64,000 bases of DNA. Source: Paeniglutamicibacter sp. Y32M11. Lineage in GTDB: Bacteria > Actinomycetota > Actinomycetes > Actinomycetales > Micrococcaceae. The stretch's first letter is position 1, and every line of letters begins with the position of its first letter. The notes beneath the pieces are model-generated. The model was given only the letters and a program-made list of their open reading frames with translations, ran no database searches and was not told where the DNA came from. Both the position numbers and the translations under genes were made by a program. The stretch covers positions 434,001 to 498,000 of the forward strand of contig NZ_CP079107.1 of NCBI RefSeq assembly GCF_019285735.1, read 5' to 3'. This document shows, in pieces, positions 8,952 to 17,111 of the stretch.

Positions 8952-10201
8952 GCCAGAACGAAAACATGTCGGGCAATGATGCGGGAACCGACGAAGAATT
9001 TGTTGACCCGATCGAGCCGGATCAGCCAGATGCCCAGCCTCCAGAGTCGAAGTCGGGCAAGTCAGCCCGAGCTCCGAAGGTGACTAATCCGAAGCGGGTG
9101 CCCAAGGAAAGTAAGGCCCACACCGAGACTCGCCCCGAAGATCCCGCAGCGGTGGGCCAGAGCGGGGAAAGGCCCGCGTCGGCGGTTCCCGGCCAACAGG
9201 CGCCCATCAAGGAGAGCGCGGCATACAGCGGTGCTGGTGCCAAGGAAAAGCGCTCGCCACATCCAAAGCAGGCGAGACCCATTAAGTCGCCCAAGCAATC
9301 CAGGCCCGCCGAGACGCAGGTACCAGCCGCGTCCCACAGCCCAGCCGTGCCGGCCACGGGCACAGCCGGCGCCTCAGTTGAGGCCAAGACTGCACGTGAT
9401 CCCGGTGGATACCCCGAATTCCATGCGCCGACGCGGGCCCGCAAGGACGGAAAACGAGCGCAAACGATTGTCTTCCTCCACGGCGGAAACGTGGCGAACT
9501 GGAGCTGGGATCCGCAGGTTCGCGCCTTTGGTGACTATGAGGTTCTCACCCCGCACCTGCCGGGGTTCGGAGCGAGGTCGCAGGAAGACTGGGCGGGCCT
9601 TGATAGTGCCGCCGACGATGTTGCAGCGGTCATCGCTGACGAGGTGTCCAACGGAGGCGCCCATTTGGTGGGCATTTCCTTGGGTGGTGTCATCGCCCTG
9701 CGTGTCCTAGCAAGGCACCCGGAACTCGTGGAATCGGTGCTCATTTCCGGTGTGCCGGCGGCCGGGGTCTCTGCCTCGATGCGCACCATGAGCCGCATGC
9801 AATTACGACTCTTCGGCAGTGAATGGTACTGGCGCTTCCAAGCCGGCGCCTACGGTATGGTCGCCGATGAAAAGGAACTGTTCACCGAGCACGGCACTCA
9901 ACTGCGCGCGGATAATATGCGTGCCATCATGGACGAGGTTGATCCGGGCGGCGTCCCCTCAAAGCTCGGGGCCTATCAGGGACCGGCACTGGTGATTGCC
10001 GGTGGCAAGGAACCCAAACTCGTGGCAAAGTCCTTCCCGGCACTGGCCAAGGCCCTGCCCCAGGCTCAATTCCGAATCGCGGCCGGAATGCACCACCAGT
10101 GGAACATCGAGGACCCGATTCTCTTCAACGCGACCGTGCGCGCCTGGGTAGAAAAGGGCACCGCACACCCGCGGTTGCAGGAGCAGACTACACAGCAGTA
10201 G
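8948..10201 (+). CDS. Alpha/beta hydrolase with a long disordered N-terminus
   Basis: 417 residues. Residues 1 to about 165 are low-complexity (Pro, Ala, Ser, Lys, Glu) with no predicted fold. From about 170 a typical alpha/beta hydrolase core starts: oxyanion loop VFLHGGNVANWSWDPQ, LTPHLPGFGARS, nucleophile elbow GISLGG with Ser244, and the C-terminal His in AGMHHQW. The catalytic Asp is probably in the LVIAGGKEPK region. The substrate is unknown. The long charged tail is unusual for this family and could be a cell-surface or protein-interaction segment; no signal peptide or membrane helix is seen. It is coupled by ATGA overlap to the PadR gene. Confidence 0.85.
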   Translation: MSQNENMSGNDAGTDEEFVDPIEPDQPDAQPPESKSGKSARAPKVTNPKRVPKESKAHTETRPEDPAAVGQSGERPASAVPGQQAPIKESAAYSGAGAKEKRSPHPKQARPIKSPKQSRPAETQVPAASHSPAVPATGTAGASVEAKTARDPGGYPEFHAPTRARKDGKRAQTIVFLHGGNVANWSWDPQVRAFGDYEVLTPHLPGFGARSQEDWAGLDSAADDVAAVIADEVSNGGAHLVGISLGGVIALRVLARHPELVESVLISGVPAAGVSASMRTMSRMQLRLFGSEWYWRFQAGAYGMVADEKELFTEHGTQLRADNMRAIMDEVDPGGVPSKLGAYQGPALVIAGGKEPKLVAKSFPALAKALPQAQFRIAAGMHHQWNIEDPILFNATVRAWVEKGTAHPRLQEQTTQQ

Positions 10202-10252
10202 GGAACATGAAGGCGCATGAGTCGTAAATCTTGCACCGCTATGACCCTATTT

Positions 10253-10303
10253 ACCCAAGAAAGTGGACGGCCACCGAACATCGGTAGCCGCCCACTTTTT
10301 GGG
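10253..10303. terminator. Bidirectional terminator between hydrolase and hmp
   Basis: Arms AAAGTGGACGGC and GCCGCCCACTTT, extended by ACCCA/TGGGT, flanked by A-run on one side and T-run on the other. It lies between two convergent genes and can serve both. Confidence 0.8.
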
Positions 10304-10317
10304 TTTCTGATCCCTCG

Positions 10318-11499
10318 TTAAGCAGCAAGCCACAGGTCGGGGCCGAAGACCTCATAGTGGATGTTGGTGGCAGGAATTCCCGCATCGATCGCCTGCGAGC
10401 GGACGGCGCGCATGAACGGCAGTGGGCCACACAGGTACAGGCGGGCATTTGCCGGCAGATCGAGGTTGGCCAGGGACATGTAGCCCTCGGTGGCTTCGGT
10501 GCCTTCGGCCTTGGCGTTGATGTCCTCGAGCCACAGCTTCAGCTCGGCGTTGGGCAGGGAATCGACCGACTCGAGCATCTGCTCCTTGAGTGCCCAAGCG
10601 TCCTCGGTGGCCTCGGCGTGCAGCACCAGGACCTGACGGTCCGAGCCGGCGGCTACCAAGGTGGCCAATGCGGAGGCGCTGGGGGTGCAACCGATACCCG
10701 CGGTGGCCAAGATGATGGGAGCGCCGGTGGTGTCGATGGTCAGATCGCCGTAGGGGTTGGAGAGCTCAATGACATCTCCGACATTCAGGTGCTGGTGCAT
10801 GAACGGGGAAACCTCGCCGCCGCCGTCAAATTTGGTGGTGATCACGCGCTCGGTCGTGGAGGTGACCGAATCGCTGAGGGTGTACTGGCGGCACTGGCGC
10901 AGTCCGTCCGGCAGCGGGACCCGCACCGAGACGAACTGCCCGGCCTTAGCCACCGTCACCGGGGTGTCATCCGCCGGTGCGAAGCGGAAGGTGACCGAAC
11001 CGGTCCCGGCGGCTTCCTTGGCCACGAGGGTCCAGTGAGTCCAGATTTTGTCATTGGCCTGCTGCTTGTAGAGGCCCTTTTCGATCTTGATCAAGGCGTC
11101 GGCCATGAGCCAGTAGACCTCAGACCAGGCCTCCGCGACCTCGGGGGTCACGGCCTCGCCGAGGTCCTCGACGATGGCGGCGAAAAGGTGCTCGTAGACG
11201 ATGGCGTACTGTTCCTCAACGATGCCCAGCGAGGTGTGCTTGTGGGCGATGCGGGAGAGCACGGCCTCGGGCAGGGTGCCGGGGTTGTTGACCAGGTGGG
11301 TGGCGAAGGCGGCGATGGATCCGGCCAGGGCCTGCTGCTGTGTACCGTTCTTCTGGTTGGCGCGGGAGAAGAGTCCGTCAAGGAGTTCCGGGCGGGCCGC
11401 GAACATCCGGTCGTAGAACTTCGGGGTGATGTGGGAGATCCGCTCGCCAATGATCGGCAGCGTGGCTTCGATGACCGGGCGGGACTTGTCGGAAAGCAT
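10318..11499 (-). CDS. hmp: Flavohemoprotein, nitric oxide dioxygenase
   Basis: 393 residues, the usual Hmp size. Residues 1-140 are the globin with proximal heme His88 (IAHKHTSLGI) and the distal-pocket helix EQYAIVYEHLFAAI. Residues about 150-255 are the FAD module (RQYTLSDSV), and the C-terminal third is the NAD(P)-binding domain ending LYLCGPLPFMRAV ... IHYEVFGPD. It oxidises NO to nitrate using O2 and NAD(P)H in the cytoplasm. AAGGAG lies 7 bases before the start. A 23-bp palindrome upstream (11530-11552) and the adjacent NsrR-like gene indicate NO-responsive repression. Confidence 0.97.
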   Translation of the reverse strand: MLSDKSRPVIEATLPIIGERISHITPKFYDRMFAARPELLDGLFSRANQKNGTQQQALAGSIAAFATHLVNNPGTLPEAVLSRIAHKHTSLGIVEEQYAIVYEHLFAAIVEDLGEAVTPEVAEAWSEVYWLMADALIKIEKGLYKQQANDKIWTHWTLVAKEAAGTGSVTFRFAPADDTPVTVAKAGQFVSVRVPLPDGLRQCRQYTLSDSVTSTTERVITTKFDGGGEVSPFMHQHLNVGDVIELSNPYGDLTIDTTGAPIILATAGIGCTPSASALATLVAAGSDRQVLVLHAEATEDAWALKEQMLESVDSLPNAELKLWLEDINAKAEGTEATEGYMSLANLDLPANARLYLCGPLPFMRAVRSQAIDAGIPATNIHYEVFGPDLWLAA

Positions 11500-11529
11500 C
11501 TTGTGGCTCCTTGACGAAGGTTGGCTCTT

Positions 11530-11552
11530 ATCTTGTATCTGTTATGCAAGAT
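11530..11552 (-). promoter_or_regulatory. Candidate NsrR operator upstream of hmp
   Basis: Inverted repeat: left arm ATCTTGTAT, 5-base spacer CTGTT, right arm ATGCAAGAT. The arms match 8 of 9 positions. Length, spacing and the AAGAT ends agree with known NsrR boxes (AAGATGCATTT-type half-sites). It lies 31 bases upstream of the hmp start, in the promoter region. Binding itself is inference. Confidence 0.7.
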
Positions 11553-11643
11553 TGATAGTTCATTTCTACCGTTAGTAGAAGTCGGATGCAAATCGGGTGG
11601 CTTCGTGACCGAGGCGCGGGGGAGACTCGGGCGTCTAGAAACC

Positions 11644-11657
11644 GGGGGGGGGGGGGG
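11644..11657. repeat. Homopolymer tract of 14 G
   Basis: Fourteen consecutive G on the plus strand (C on the coding strand of hmp and nsrR) in the 219-base gap between nsrR and hmp, 145 bases upstream of hmp and 62 bases past the nsrR stop. Such a tract is prone to slipped-strand length change, and its length is also the kind that sequencing gets wrong. Confidence 0.9.
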
Positions 11658-11718
11658 AGTCGCCGTTGGGCGGAGCCAAAAATTCGAGGACGGTGAGGTG
11701 AAACGCGTCTTGGAGAAA

Positions 11719-12165
11719 CTACGGAAAGAGCGGGAAGGGCAGTGACGTGCTTCCCTGAACCGTGGTGAGGTCTTGGACACGTAGCGCATCCAACTCCGCA
11801 TAGAACGCCTCGCGCGCCCGGCGCAGAGCACCACGTAACTTGCACGTGGCCAGCAAGGGACAAGGGATCCCTGCCTCGGAAACGCATTCAACAACGTCCT
11901 CACGGACATCCAGATCGCGCATGAGTGCGCCCACTCGTAACTCCAACCCCACGCTGGTGATTTGTGAGCCACCATAACGTCCGCGGGTCACATCGAGGGC
12001 TCCGCGATTGCGCAATTCCACGATCGCCTTGGCTACATGGTTGTAGGGCACACCGATCGCCTCGGCAATGTCCTTGGTGGTGACCTGCTGGTCGCGACGG
12101 GAGCCGAGAAACATCAAGGTGCGCAGACATACGTCGGCAAAGGCGCTGAGTTTCACGTTTCCCAT
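11719..12165 (-). CDS. nsrR: Rrf2-family NO sensor, NsrR-like
   Basis: 148 residues from ATG 12165 (GTG nine bases further in is an alternative). Winged helix: KLSAFADVCLRTLMFLG ... VTTKDIAEAIGVPYNHVAKAIVELRNRGALDVTRGRYGG. Three cysteines follow as C-x7-C-x5-C (CVSEAGIPCPLLATC), the spacing of the [2Fe-2S]/[4Fe-4S] ligands in Bacillus NsrR. NO would destroy the cluster and release DNA. It is transcribed toward hmp, which carries the operator candidate, and so is probably its repressor. An extended upstream in-frame ORF is not supported by a ribosome site. Confidence 0.88.
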   Translation of the reverse strand: MGNVKLSAFADVCLRTLMFLGSRRDQQVTTKDIAEAIGVPYNHVAKAIVELRNRGALDVTRGRYGGSQITSVGLELRVGALMRDLDVREDVVECVSEAGIPCPLLATCKLRGALRRAREAFYAELDALRVQDLTTVQGSTSLPFPLFP

Positions 12166-12246
12166 TCTCGCAGGTCTGTGGACCGCGCGCGCTGAGCTCA
12201 TGCCCAGCCGCCTAGAGTTCGCCCTCGGCCAACATTGCCAATCAAA

Positions 12247-12291
12247 GGCCTGTGGCCCGGAAACGCATGCTGCGTTTCCGGGCCACAGGCC
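12247..12291 (-). terminator. Terminator after manB unit, 21-bp perfect stem
   Basis: A perfect inverted repeat: 21-bp arms beginning GGCCTGTGGCCCGG, loop of 3 (TGC). On the minus strand TTTGATTG follows, so it can end transcription from the manB unit before nsrR. Confidence 0.75.
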
Positions 12292-12308
12292 AAATACCAG
12301 CGAAGAGA

Positions 12309-12791
12309 CTAGCCCCAGATTTGAATCTGGCCGCCCTCGGCGCTGGGTTCGGAGAAGTCCCAGATGCCGGTTTCCGGATCCGGCGCGGTGTACGGCTGCA
12401 CGATGGCAATCGAAGCCCCATCACGGTGCTCGGCCAAAACGTGGACGGCATCCTTGCCGTCATCAAGCAAGGTGACATCCGAAACGAAGGCCACGGCGTT
12501 GAAGGAATCGCGCTGGTCGCTCAGGAGCTGCACCAACTCCTGCATCATGACTTCGGCATCGATGTCGGCTTCCGGGTCATCCAGATCCTCGGTGGGCTGA
12601 ACGGCCAACAGCCGCAGTTCCGGTTCTGCGTTTTCCTCGGTGGCAGGCTCAACGGCAATGGCGAAGGGCAGGAAAACACCCTGCTCTTCGAGCTGCTCGC
12701 GGGCCACACCTAGCGCGGTGCCTAGGACCTTGTTCAGCTCCACCTGTGCGGCAGCGTCGAGTTCGGTGATCTTGTTTTCTGGGGTGCTCAT
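12309..12791 (-). CDS. Conserved hypothetical, coupled to phosphomannomutase
   Basis: 160 residues, acidic, with no membrane segment. A helical start (residues 1-35, ITELDAAAQVELNKVLGTALGVAREQLEEQG) is followed by alternating strands such as LPFAIAVEP, ELRLLAVQP, AVAFVSDVTLLD, DAVHVLAEHRDG and SIAIVQPYTAP, giving an alpha/beta fold of unknown family to me. Its ATG overlaps the manB stop by 4 bases (ATGA), so both proteins are made from one message, and a 21-bp hairpin follows it. A role in mannose-phosphate or cell-wall precursor metabolism is only suggested by this coupling. Confidence 0.75.
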   Translation of the reverse strand: MSTPENKITELDAAAQVELNKVLGTALGVAREQLEEQGVFLPFAIAVEPATEENAEPELRLLAVQPTEDLDDPEADIDAEVMMQELVQLLSDQRDSFNAVAFVSDVTLLDDGKDAVHVLAEHRDGASIAIVQPYTAPDPETGIWDFSEPSAEGGQIQIWG

Positions 12792-14203
12792 GCGTTGCTC
12801 CTGACGATCTTCAGAACTCCGTCACGGACGAGTTCCATGGTCTTACGGTCGACTGCTTCTCCATTAAAGCGGAGGAAGGGTTCGGTATTGGATGGGCGAA
12901 GGTTGAACCAGAAGGAACCGTCCGTGGCCGTCACGGTGGTGCCGTCCATGGTGCTTACGTCTACCGGTTCGCTGGCGTAGGTGTCTAGCACCCGCTGTAC
13001 GGCCCCGGCTTTGTCTTGAACCTCTGAGTTGATTTCGCCCGAGGAGACATACGGTTCGTACTCGGCAGCAAATTCGCTCAGCGCGGTCTGCTGGTGACCC
13101 AATGCCGCCAGCACGTGCATGGCTGCCAGCATGCCGGTGTCAGCATTGTAGAAGTCGCGGAAGTAATAGTGAGCCGAGTGCTCGCCGCCGAAGACCGCTC
13201 CTTCGTCGGCCATGACGGCCTTGATGAAGGAGTGCCCCACGCGGGTGACCACCGGGCGCCCACCTGCTGCCACCACTGCCTCGGGCACAGCGCGGGAAGT
13301 GATTAAGTTGTGAATGATGACCGGAGTCTGTTCCCCGGCCCGCTGGGCGCGAGCGATCTCGCGCACTGCCACCAAAGCGGTGATGGCGGAGGGGGAAACG
13401 GGGTTGCCCAACTCGTCGATCACGAAACAGCGATCGGCGTCTCCATCAAAGGCCAGGCCAATATCGGCGCCGTGCTTAACGACGGCAGCCTGCAAATCGC
13501 GCAGGTTCTCCGGCTCCAGGGGGTTAGCCGGGTGATTGGGGAAGGTGCCATCAAGCTCGAAGTACAGATCAACGATCTCCAGGGGCAGACCCGGCAGGAT
13601 CGCATCACCCAGCACCGCGGGGGTGGTGAGCCCACCCATGCCATTGCCGGCGTCAACAACCACCTTCAGCGGGCGAATGTCAGAGAGGTCGACCAGCGAA
13701 CGCAGGTATGCGGCGTAATCGGCCAGAACATCAAGCTGCGTGGTGGTGCCCTCCGGAGCCTCGGTGGATACCGGCAGACCTTCATCGAGGTAGCTCTGAG
13801 CTAGGTCGCGGATCTGATAGAGCCCGGTGTCAGAAGACACCGGCACGGCGCCAGCCTTGGACATCTTGATGCCGTTGTAGCCGGCTGGGTTGTGGCTGGC
13901 GGTAAACACCACGCCGGCACAATCCAGCGAACCAGCCGCGAAGTACAGCTCGTCGGTGGAAATGAGCCCTAGCATCTTCGGGTTCGCACCACGGTAAGCG
14001 GCTCCGCGCGCAAAAGCCGCGGAAAACTCGGGTGAAGATGGTCGCATGTCACCGCCAACCAGAACGTCTTGGCCGCTCAGGCCCAACACGTCGACAAATG
14101 CTGCGCCAATGGCCTCTACCGCCTCGGCGGTGATGGTTGCCCCGACGATGCCGCGCACGTCATAGGCCTTGAAGGACTCAGAAAGATCAATTTCCACATT
14201 CAC
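12788..14203 (-). CDS. manB: Phosphomannomutase / phosphoglucomutase
   Basis: 471 residues from GTG 14203; a longer ORF to 14299 exists but would run into the divergent recQ promoter, and the family begins with SFKAYDVRGIVG just after this GTG. Alpha-D-phosphohexomutase domains are in order: phosphoserine loop VFTASHNPAGYNGIKM, metal loop AFDGDADRCFV, sugar-binding GGEHSAHYYFRDF, and C-terminal phosphate loop NLRPSNTEPFLRFN. It converts mannose-6-P to mannose-1-P, the source of GDP-mannose for mannosylated lipids and cell-wall polymers. It is the first gene of a two-gene unit (ATGA overlap). Confidence 0.95.
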   Translation of the reverse strand: MNVEIDLSESFKAYDVRGIVGATITAEAVEAIGAAFVDVLGLSGQDVLVGGDMRPSSPEFSAAFARGAAYRGANPKMLGLISTDELYFAAGSLDCAGVVFTASHNPAGYNGIKMSKAGAVPVSSDTGLYQIRDLAQSYLDEGLPVSTEAPEGTTTQLDVLADYAAYLRSLVDLSDIRPLKVVVDAGNGMGGLTTPAVLGDAILPGLPLEIVDLYFELDGTFPNHPANPLEPENLRDLQAAVVKHGADIGLAFDGDADRCFVIDELGNPVSPSAITALVAVREIARAQRAGEQTPVIIHNLITSRAVPEAVVAAGGRPVVTRVGHSFIKAVMADEGAVFGGEHSAHYYFRDFYNADTGMLAAMHVLAALGHQQTALSEFAAEYEPYVSSGEINSEVQDKAGAVQRVLDTYASEPVDVSTMDGTTVTATDGSFWFNLRPSNTEPFLRFNGEAVDRKTMELVRDGVLKIVRSNA

Positions 14204-14328
14204 ACTGTTGAGCTTATCCGGTTGGCGCGTCGGGGCAGGGATTTGAGACAGTGAAGGTGAGTAGTTACATAGGTGTCTGACGCGGCAGGATGCGCACAAC
14301 TGTCGGTGGACACTGGGATACTGGGGCC

Positions 14329-16464
14329 ATGGACGCCTTTACACCCAGCATCGATGCGGACCTGCGTTCCGCTGCCACTTCCATTCTGCGCTCCTTGGTG
14401 GGGCGGGATGACGCCGAGTTCCATGATGGGCAGTTCGAAGCGATTGAGGCCCTGGTTGCAGGGGGTCGTCGCGCCCTCGTGGTGCAACGCACCGGCTGGG
14501 GAAAATCTGCGGTGTACTTCGTAGCGTCGCTGCTCTTGCGTGCTCGCGGCGCGGGACCCACATTAATTGTTTCTCCGCTCTTGGCGCTGATGCGCGACCA
14601 GGTTGCGGCCGCGGCACGTGCCGGGGTGCGGGCCGAAGCGATCAACTCGGCCAACGCCCTGGACTGGGCGTCCATCGCCCAAAAGCTCGACAACGATGAG
14701 CTGGACGTGCTGTTGGTATCCCCGGAACGGTTGAACAATCCCGTCTTCCGCGACACCCAACTGCCGGCTCTGGTGGAGCGGATGGGCCTGCTGGTGATTG
14801 ACGAAGCGCACTGCATCTCCGACTGGGGACACGACTTCCGCCCGGACTACCGCCGTATCAAGGACCTCATCAACGCGCTGCCGGGCACCGTTCCGGTACT
14901 GGCCACCACCGCGACAGCCAACGAGCGCGTGGTTCAGGATGTGCGCGAACAGCTGGCCGTGGGCGGCGCGGACGTCTTCACGCTGCGCGGTGCGCTGGCC
15001 CGCGATTCCCTGCGCCTGGGTGTATTGCGTTTGCCTTCACCGCGGTCGCAATTTGCCTGGCTGCTCACGCACCTGAACGATTTCCACGGGTCGGGCATCA
15101 TTTACACGCTGACCGTCTCTGCGGCAGAAGACATCACTCGGCTGTTGGCCGAGGCCGGGCACAAGGTGCTCGCCTACTCGGGGCGCACCGACACCGAGGA
15201 ACGGCACCGCGCCGAAATCGCGTTGAAAAACAATGAGGTCAAGGCCCTTGTTGCCACCAGCGCATTGGGCATGGGCTTTGACAAACCTGACCTCGGCTTT
15301 GTCATCCACGTTGGAGCGCCGAGCTCCCCGGTGGCGTACTACCAGCAGGTGGGCCGTGCCGGTCGTGGCAGCATCAACGCCGATGTGCTGCTGTTGCCTG
15401 GCCCGGAAGACCGGGAGATCTGGCGTTACTTCGCCACCAGCTCCATGCCGGACGAGCAGAAGGCGCATGCCGTCCTGCAAGAACTTGGCGCCACGCAGGG
15501 ACCGCTGTCGGTGCCTGCGCTCGAATCTCGGGTCAATATCAAGCGCACCCCGCTCGAGCTGCTGCTGAAGGTATTGGCGGTTGATGGGGCGGTGGAACGG
15601 GTCTCGGGCGGCTGGATCCGCTCCGGCGCTCAGTGGTACTACGATGCCGAGCGCTACACCCGAGTTGCCGCAGCCCGTGTCGCGGAGCAGAATTCCATGC
15701 TGGACTACGAACACCTGAAAACCTGCCGCATGGAATTTTTGTCCAAAGCACTGGACGATCCGGCGGCGGCACCTTGTGGGCGCTGCGATAACTGCGCCGG
15801 GGTCTGGTTCAGCGACGAGATTCAACAGGTCGCCAAGGACTCCGCCCAGACGGCGTTGGGGCGCGTGGGGGCGCTGCTGGAAGCGCGCCGGATGTACCCC
15901 GGTGGTATGGAAAAGCTTGGGGTGCAGCTCAAGGGCAAGATCAAGCCCGAGTTTCAGGCCGAGGACGGCCGCGCGTTGGCCCGCCTGACCGACCTTGGTT
16001 GGGGTGGACGTTTGCGTGCCTTGCTGGAGAATTCGGATGAGCCTGATGCGCCCATCTCACCGGCCATGTTGGATGCCTGTGTGAAGGTGCTCAGCGAGTG
16101 GAAGTGGTCCACCCGACCCGTCGCGGTGGTGTCCATGCCTTCGCGCACTCGCCCGCAATTGGTGGGGTCCTTCGCCCAAGGTATTTCGACCATCGGTCGC
16201 CTTCCCTACCTTGGACAGCTTGAATATCGGGACCATGGTCCGCGCGGTGGTTCGGGTGGTAACTCGGCCTTCCGCTTAGCTGCGGTCTGGGACCAGTTTG
16301 TTGTCCCCGCAGAGATGGCCGCAAAGCTGGCGGATGCACCGGGTCCGATCCTGCTGCTCGATGACCTGGCAGATAGTCGGTGGACGTTGACCGAGGTCGC
16401 TCGCATCCTGCGTGTTGCAGGTGCCCCCGGAGTGCTTCCATTTGTGTTGGGTGTAGCTGGCTGA
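14329..16464 (+). CDS. RecQ-family ATP-dependent DNA helicase with extra C-terminal domain
   Basis: 711 residues from ATG 14329 (GGGG just upstream; an earlier in-frame start at 14290 is less likely). SF2 helicase motifs: Walker A TGWGKSA, SPLLALMRDQ, DEAH in VIDEAHCISDWGHDFRPDYRRI, TATAN, and motif VI QQVGRAGR. The RQC-type zinc site is CRMEF ... CGRCDNC (four Cys). No HRDC domain is seen. Instead the last ~140 residues contain VAVVSMPSRTRPQLVGSFAQGI and ILLLDDLADSRWTLTEVARIL, which resemble the PRPP loop of type I phosphoribosyltransferases (DDVxTTGxT-like). It unwinds DNA in repair and recombination. It is divergent from manB. Confidence 0.9.
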   Translation: MDAFTPSIDADLRSAATSILRSLVGRDDAEFHDGQFEAIEALVAGGRRALVVQRTGWGKSAVYFVASLLLRARGAGPTLIVSPLLALMRDQVAAAARAGVRAEAINSANALDWASIAQKLDNDELDVLLVSPERLNNPVFRDTQLPALVERMGLLVIDEAHCISDWGHDFRPDYRRIKDLINALPGTVPVLATTATANERVVQDVREQLAVGGADVFTLRGALARDSLRLGVLRLPSPRSQFAWLLTHLNDFHGSGIIYTLTVSAAEDITRLLAEAGHKVLAYSGRTDTEERHRAEIALKNNEVKALVATSALGMGFDKPDLGFVIHVGAPSSPVAYYQQVGRAGRGSINADVLLLPGPEDREIWRYFATSSMPDEQKAHAVLQELGATQGPLSVPALESRVNIKRTPLELLLKVLAVDGAVERVSGGWIRSGAQWYYDAERYTRVAAARVAEQNSMLDYEHLKTCRMEFLSKALDDPAAAPCGRCDNCAGVWFSDEIQQVAKDSAQTALGRVGALLEARRMYPGGMEKLGVQLKGKIKPEFQAEDGRALARLTDLGWGGRLRALLENSDEPDAPISPAMLDACVKVLSEWKWSTRPVAVVSMPSRTRPQLVGSFAQGISTIGRLPYLGQLEYRDHGPRGGSGGNSAFRLAAVWDQFVVPAEMAAKLADAPGPILLLDDLADSRWTLTEVARILRVAGAPGVLPFVLGVAG

Positions 16465-16599
16465 CCCGTCACCGATCCACCATCAGTTATCCGTGCTTTT
16501 ACCGATGGTTCCTAGTATTTTCTTATGTCGCCGCAACTCCTAAGATGAGGTGAACGCAGGGTCATGAGTGCGTTCAGCACAATTCAAGGAAGTGTAGCA

Positions 16600-16848
16600 A
16601 TGGCTGAATTCATGGATGTACACAACCACATGCAGGGACTATCTGCAGCCGATCTGACGGCCGCTCACGCGGCTGATCTTGCCATCCAGGGCGAGGAAAA
16701 CGTTGAATTCAAAAAGGCATGGGCAGATCCGGTGAGCGGGAAGGTTTTCTGTCTCTCGGAGGGTCCCTCTGCCGAGGCCGTTCAGCGGGTTCACGAGCGG
16801 GCCGGCCACCTAGCCGATGAAATTTACGCCGTGCCGTTGGTCGTCTAG
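16600..16848 (+). CDS. DUF4242 / SCO4226-like small protein
   Basis: 82 residues from ATG 16600; AAGGAAG lies 8 bases upstream, while the upstream in-frame ATG at 16564 lacks one. Sequence: MAEFMDVHNHMQGLSAADLTAAHAADLAIQ then FKKAWADPVSGKVFCLSEGPSAEAVQRVHERAGHLADEIYAV. This is the ferredoxin-like DUF4242 pattern, which in Streptomyces SCO4226 binds nickel through His and other residues. The metal and function here are unproven. Single-gene unit followed by a hairpin. Confidence 0.8.
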   Translation: MAEFMDVHNHMQGLSAADLTAAHAADLAIQGEENVEFKKAWADPVSGKVFCLSEGPSAEAVQRVHERAGHLADEIYAVPLVV

Positions 16849-16903
16849 TCCGTTTCCAACTCGCAGCAGAATCCACAAAGAAGTGGCGAAAATTTCGAAA
16901 AGT

Positions 16904-16943
16904 GGGCCGTGTTGTAACCCGAAAATGGGTGGCGACACGGCCC
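16904..16943 (+). terminator. Cruciform-type terminator after DUF4242 gene
   Basis: Outer arms GGGCCGTGT and ACACGGCCC with an inner ACCC/GGGT stem and GAAAAT loop; TT follows. Position is 55 bases past the stop codon. Confidence 0.6.
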
Positions 16944-17111
16944 TTCCGCTCCGACGACTCACTGTGCCCCTCCTGCCCGTTGACCTAGATGATGTCGGAG
17001 ATACTTGCACGGTAAATACCAAGGGCCGCTGAACCCCGGTATGCCTTGATCCAAGTAACGCATCGGTCCGAAAGTTCCGCACTAGCTCCCGTGTGGCCGT
17101 AGGCTAGATAC

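Noticed and set aside
10357-11514. 385-residue plus-strand ORF across hmp
   Set aside because: It is the antisense of hmp, whose globin, FAD and NAD motifs are clear; no ribosome site or family match.
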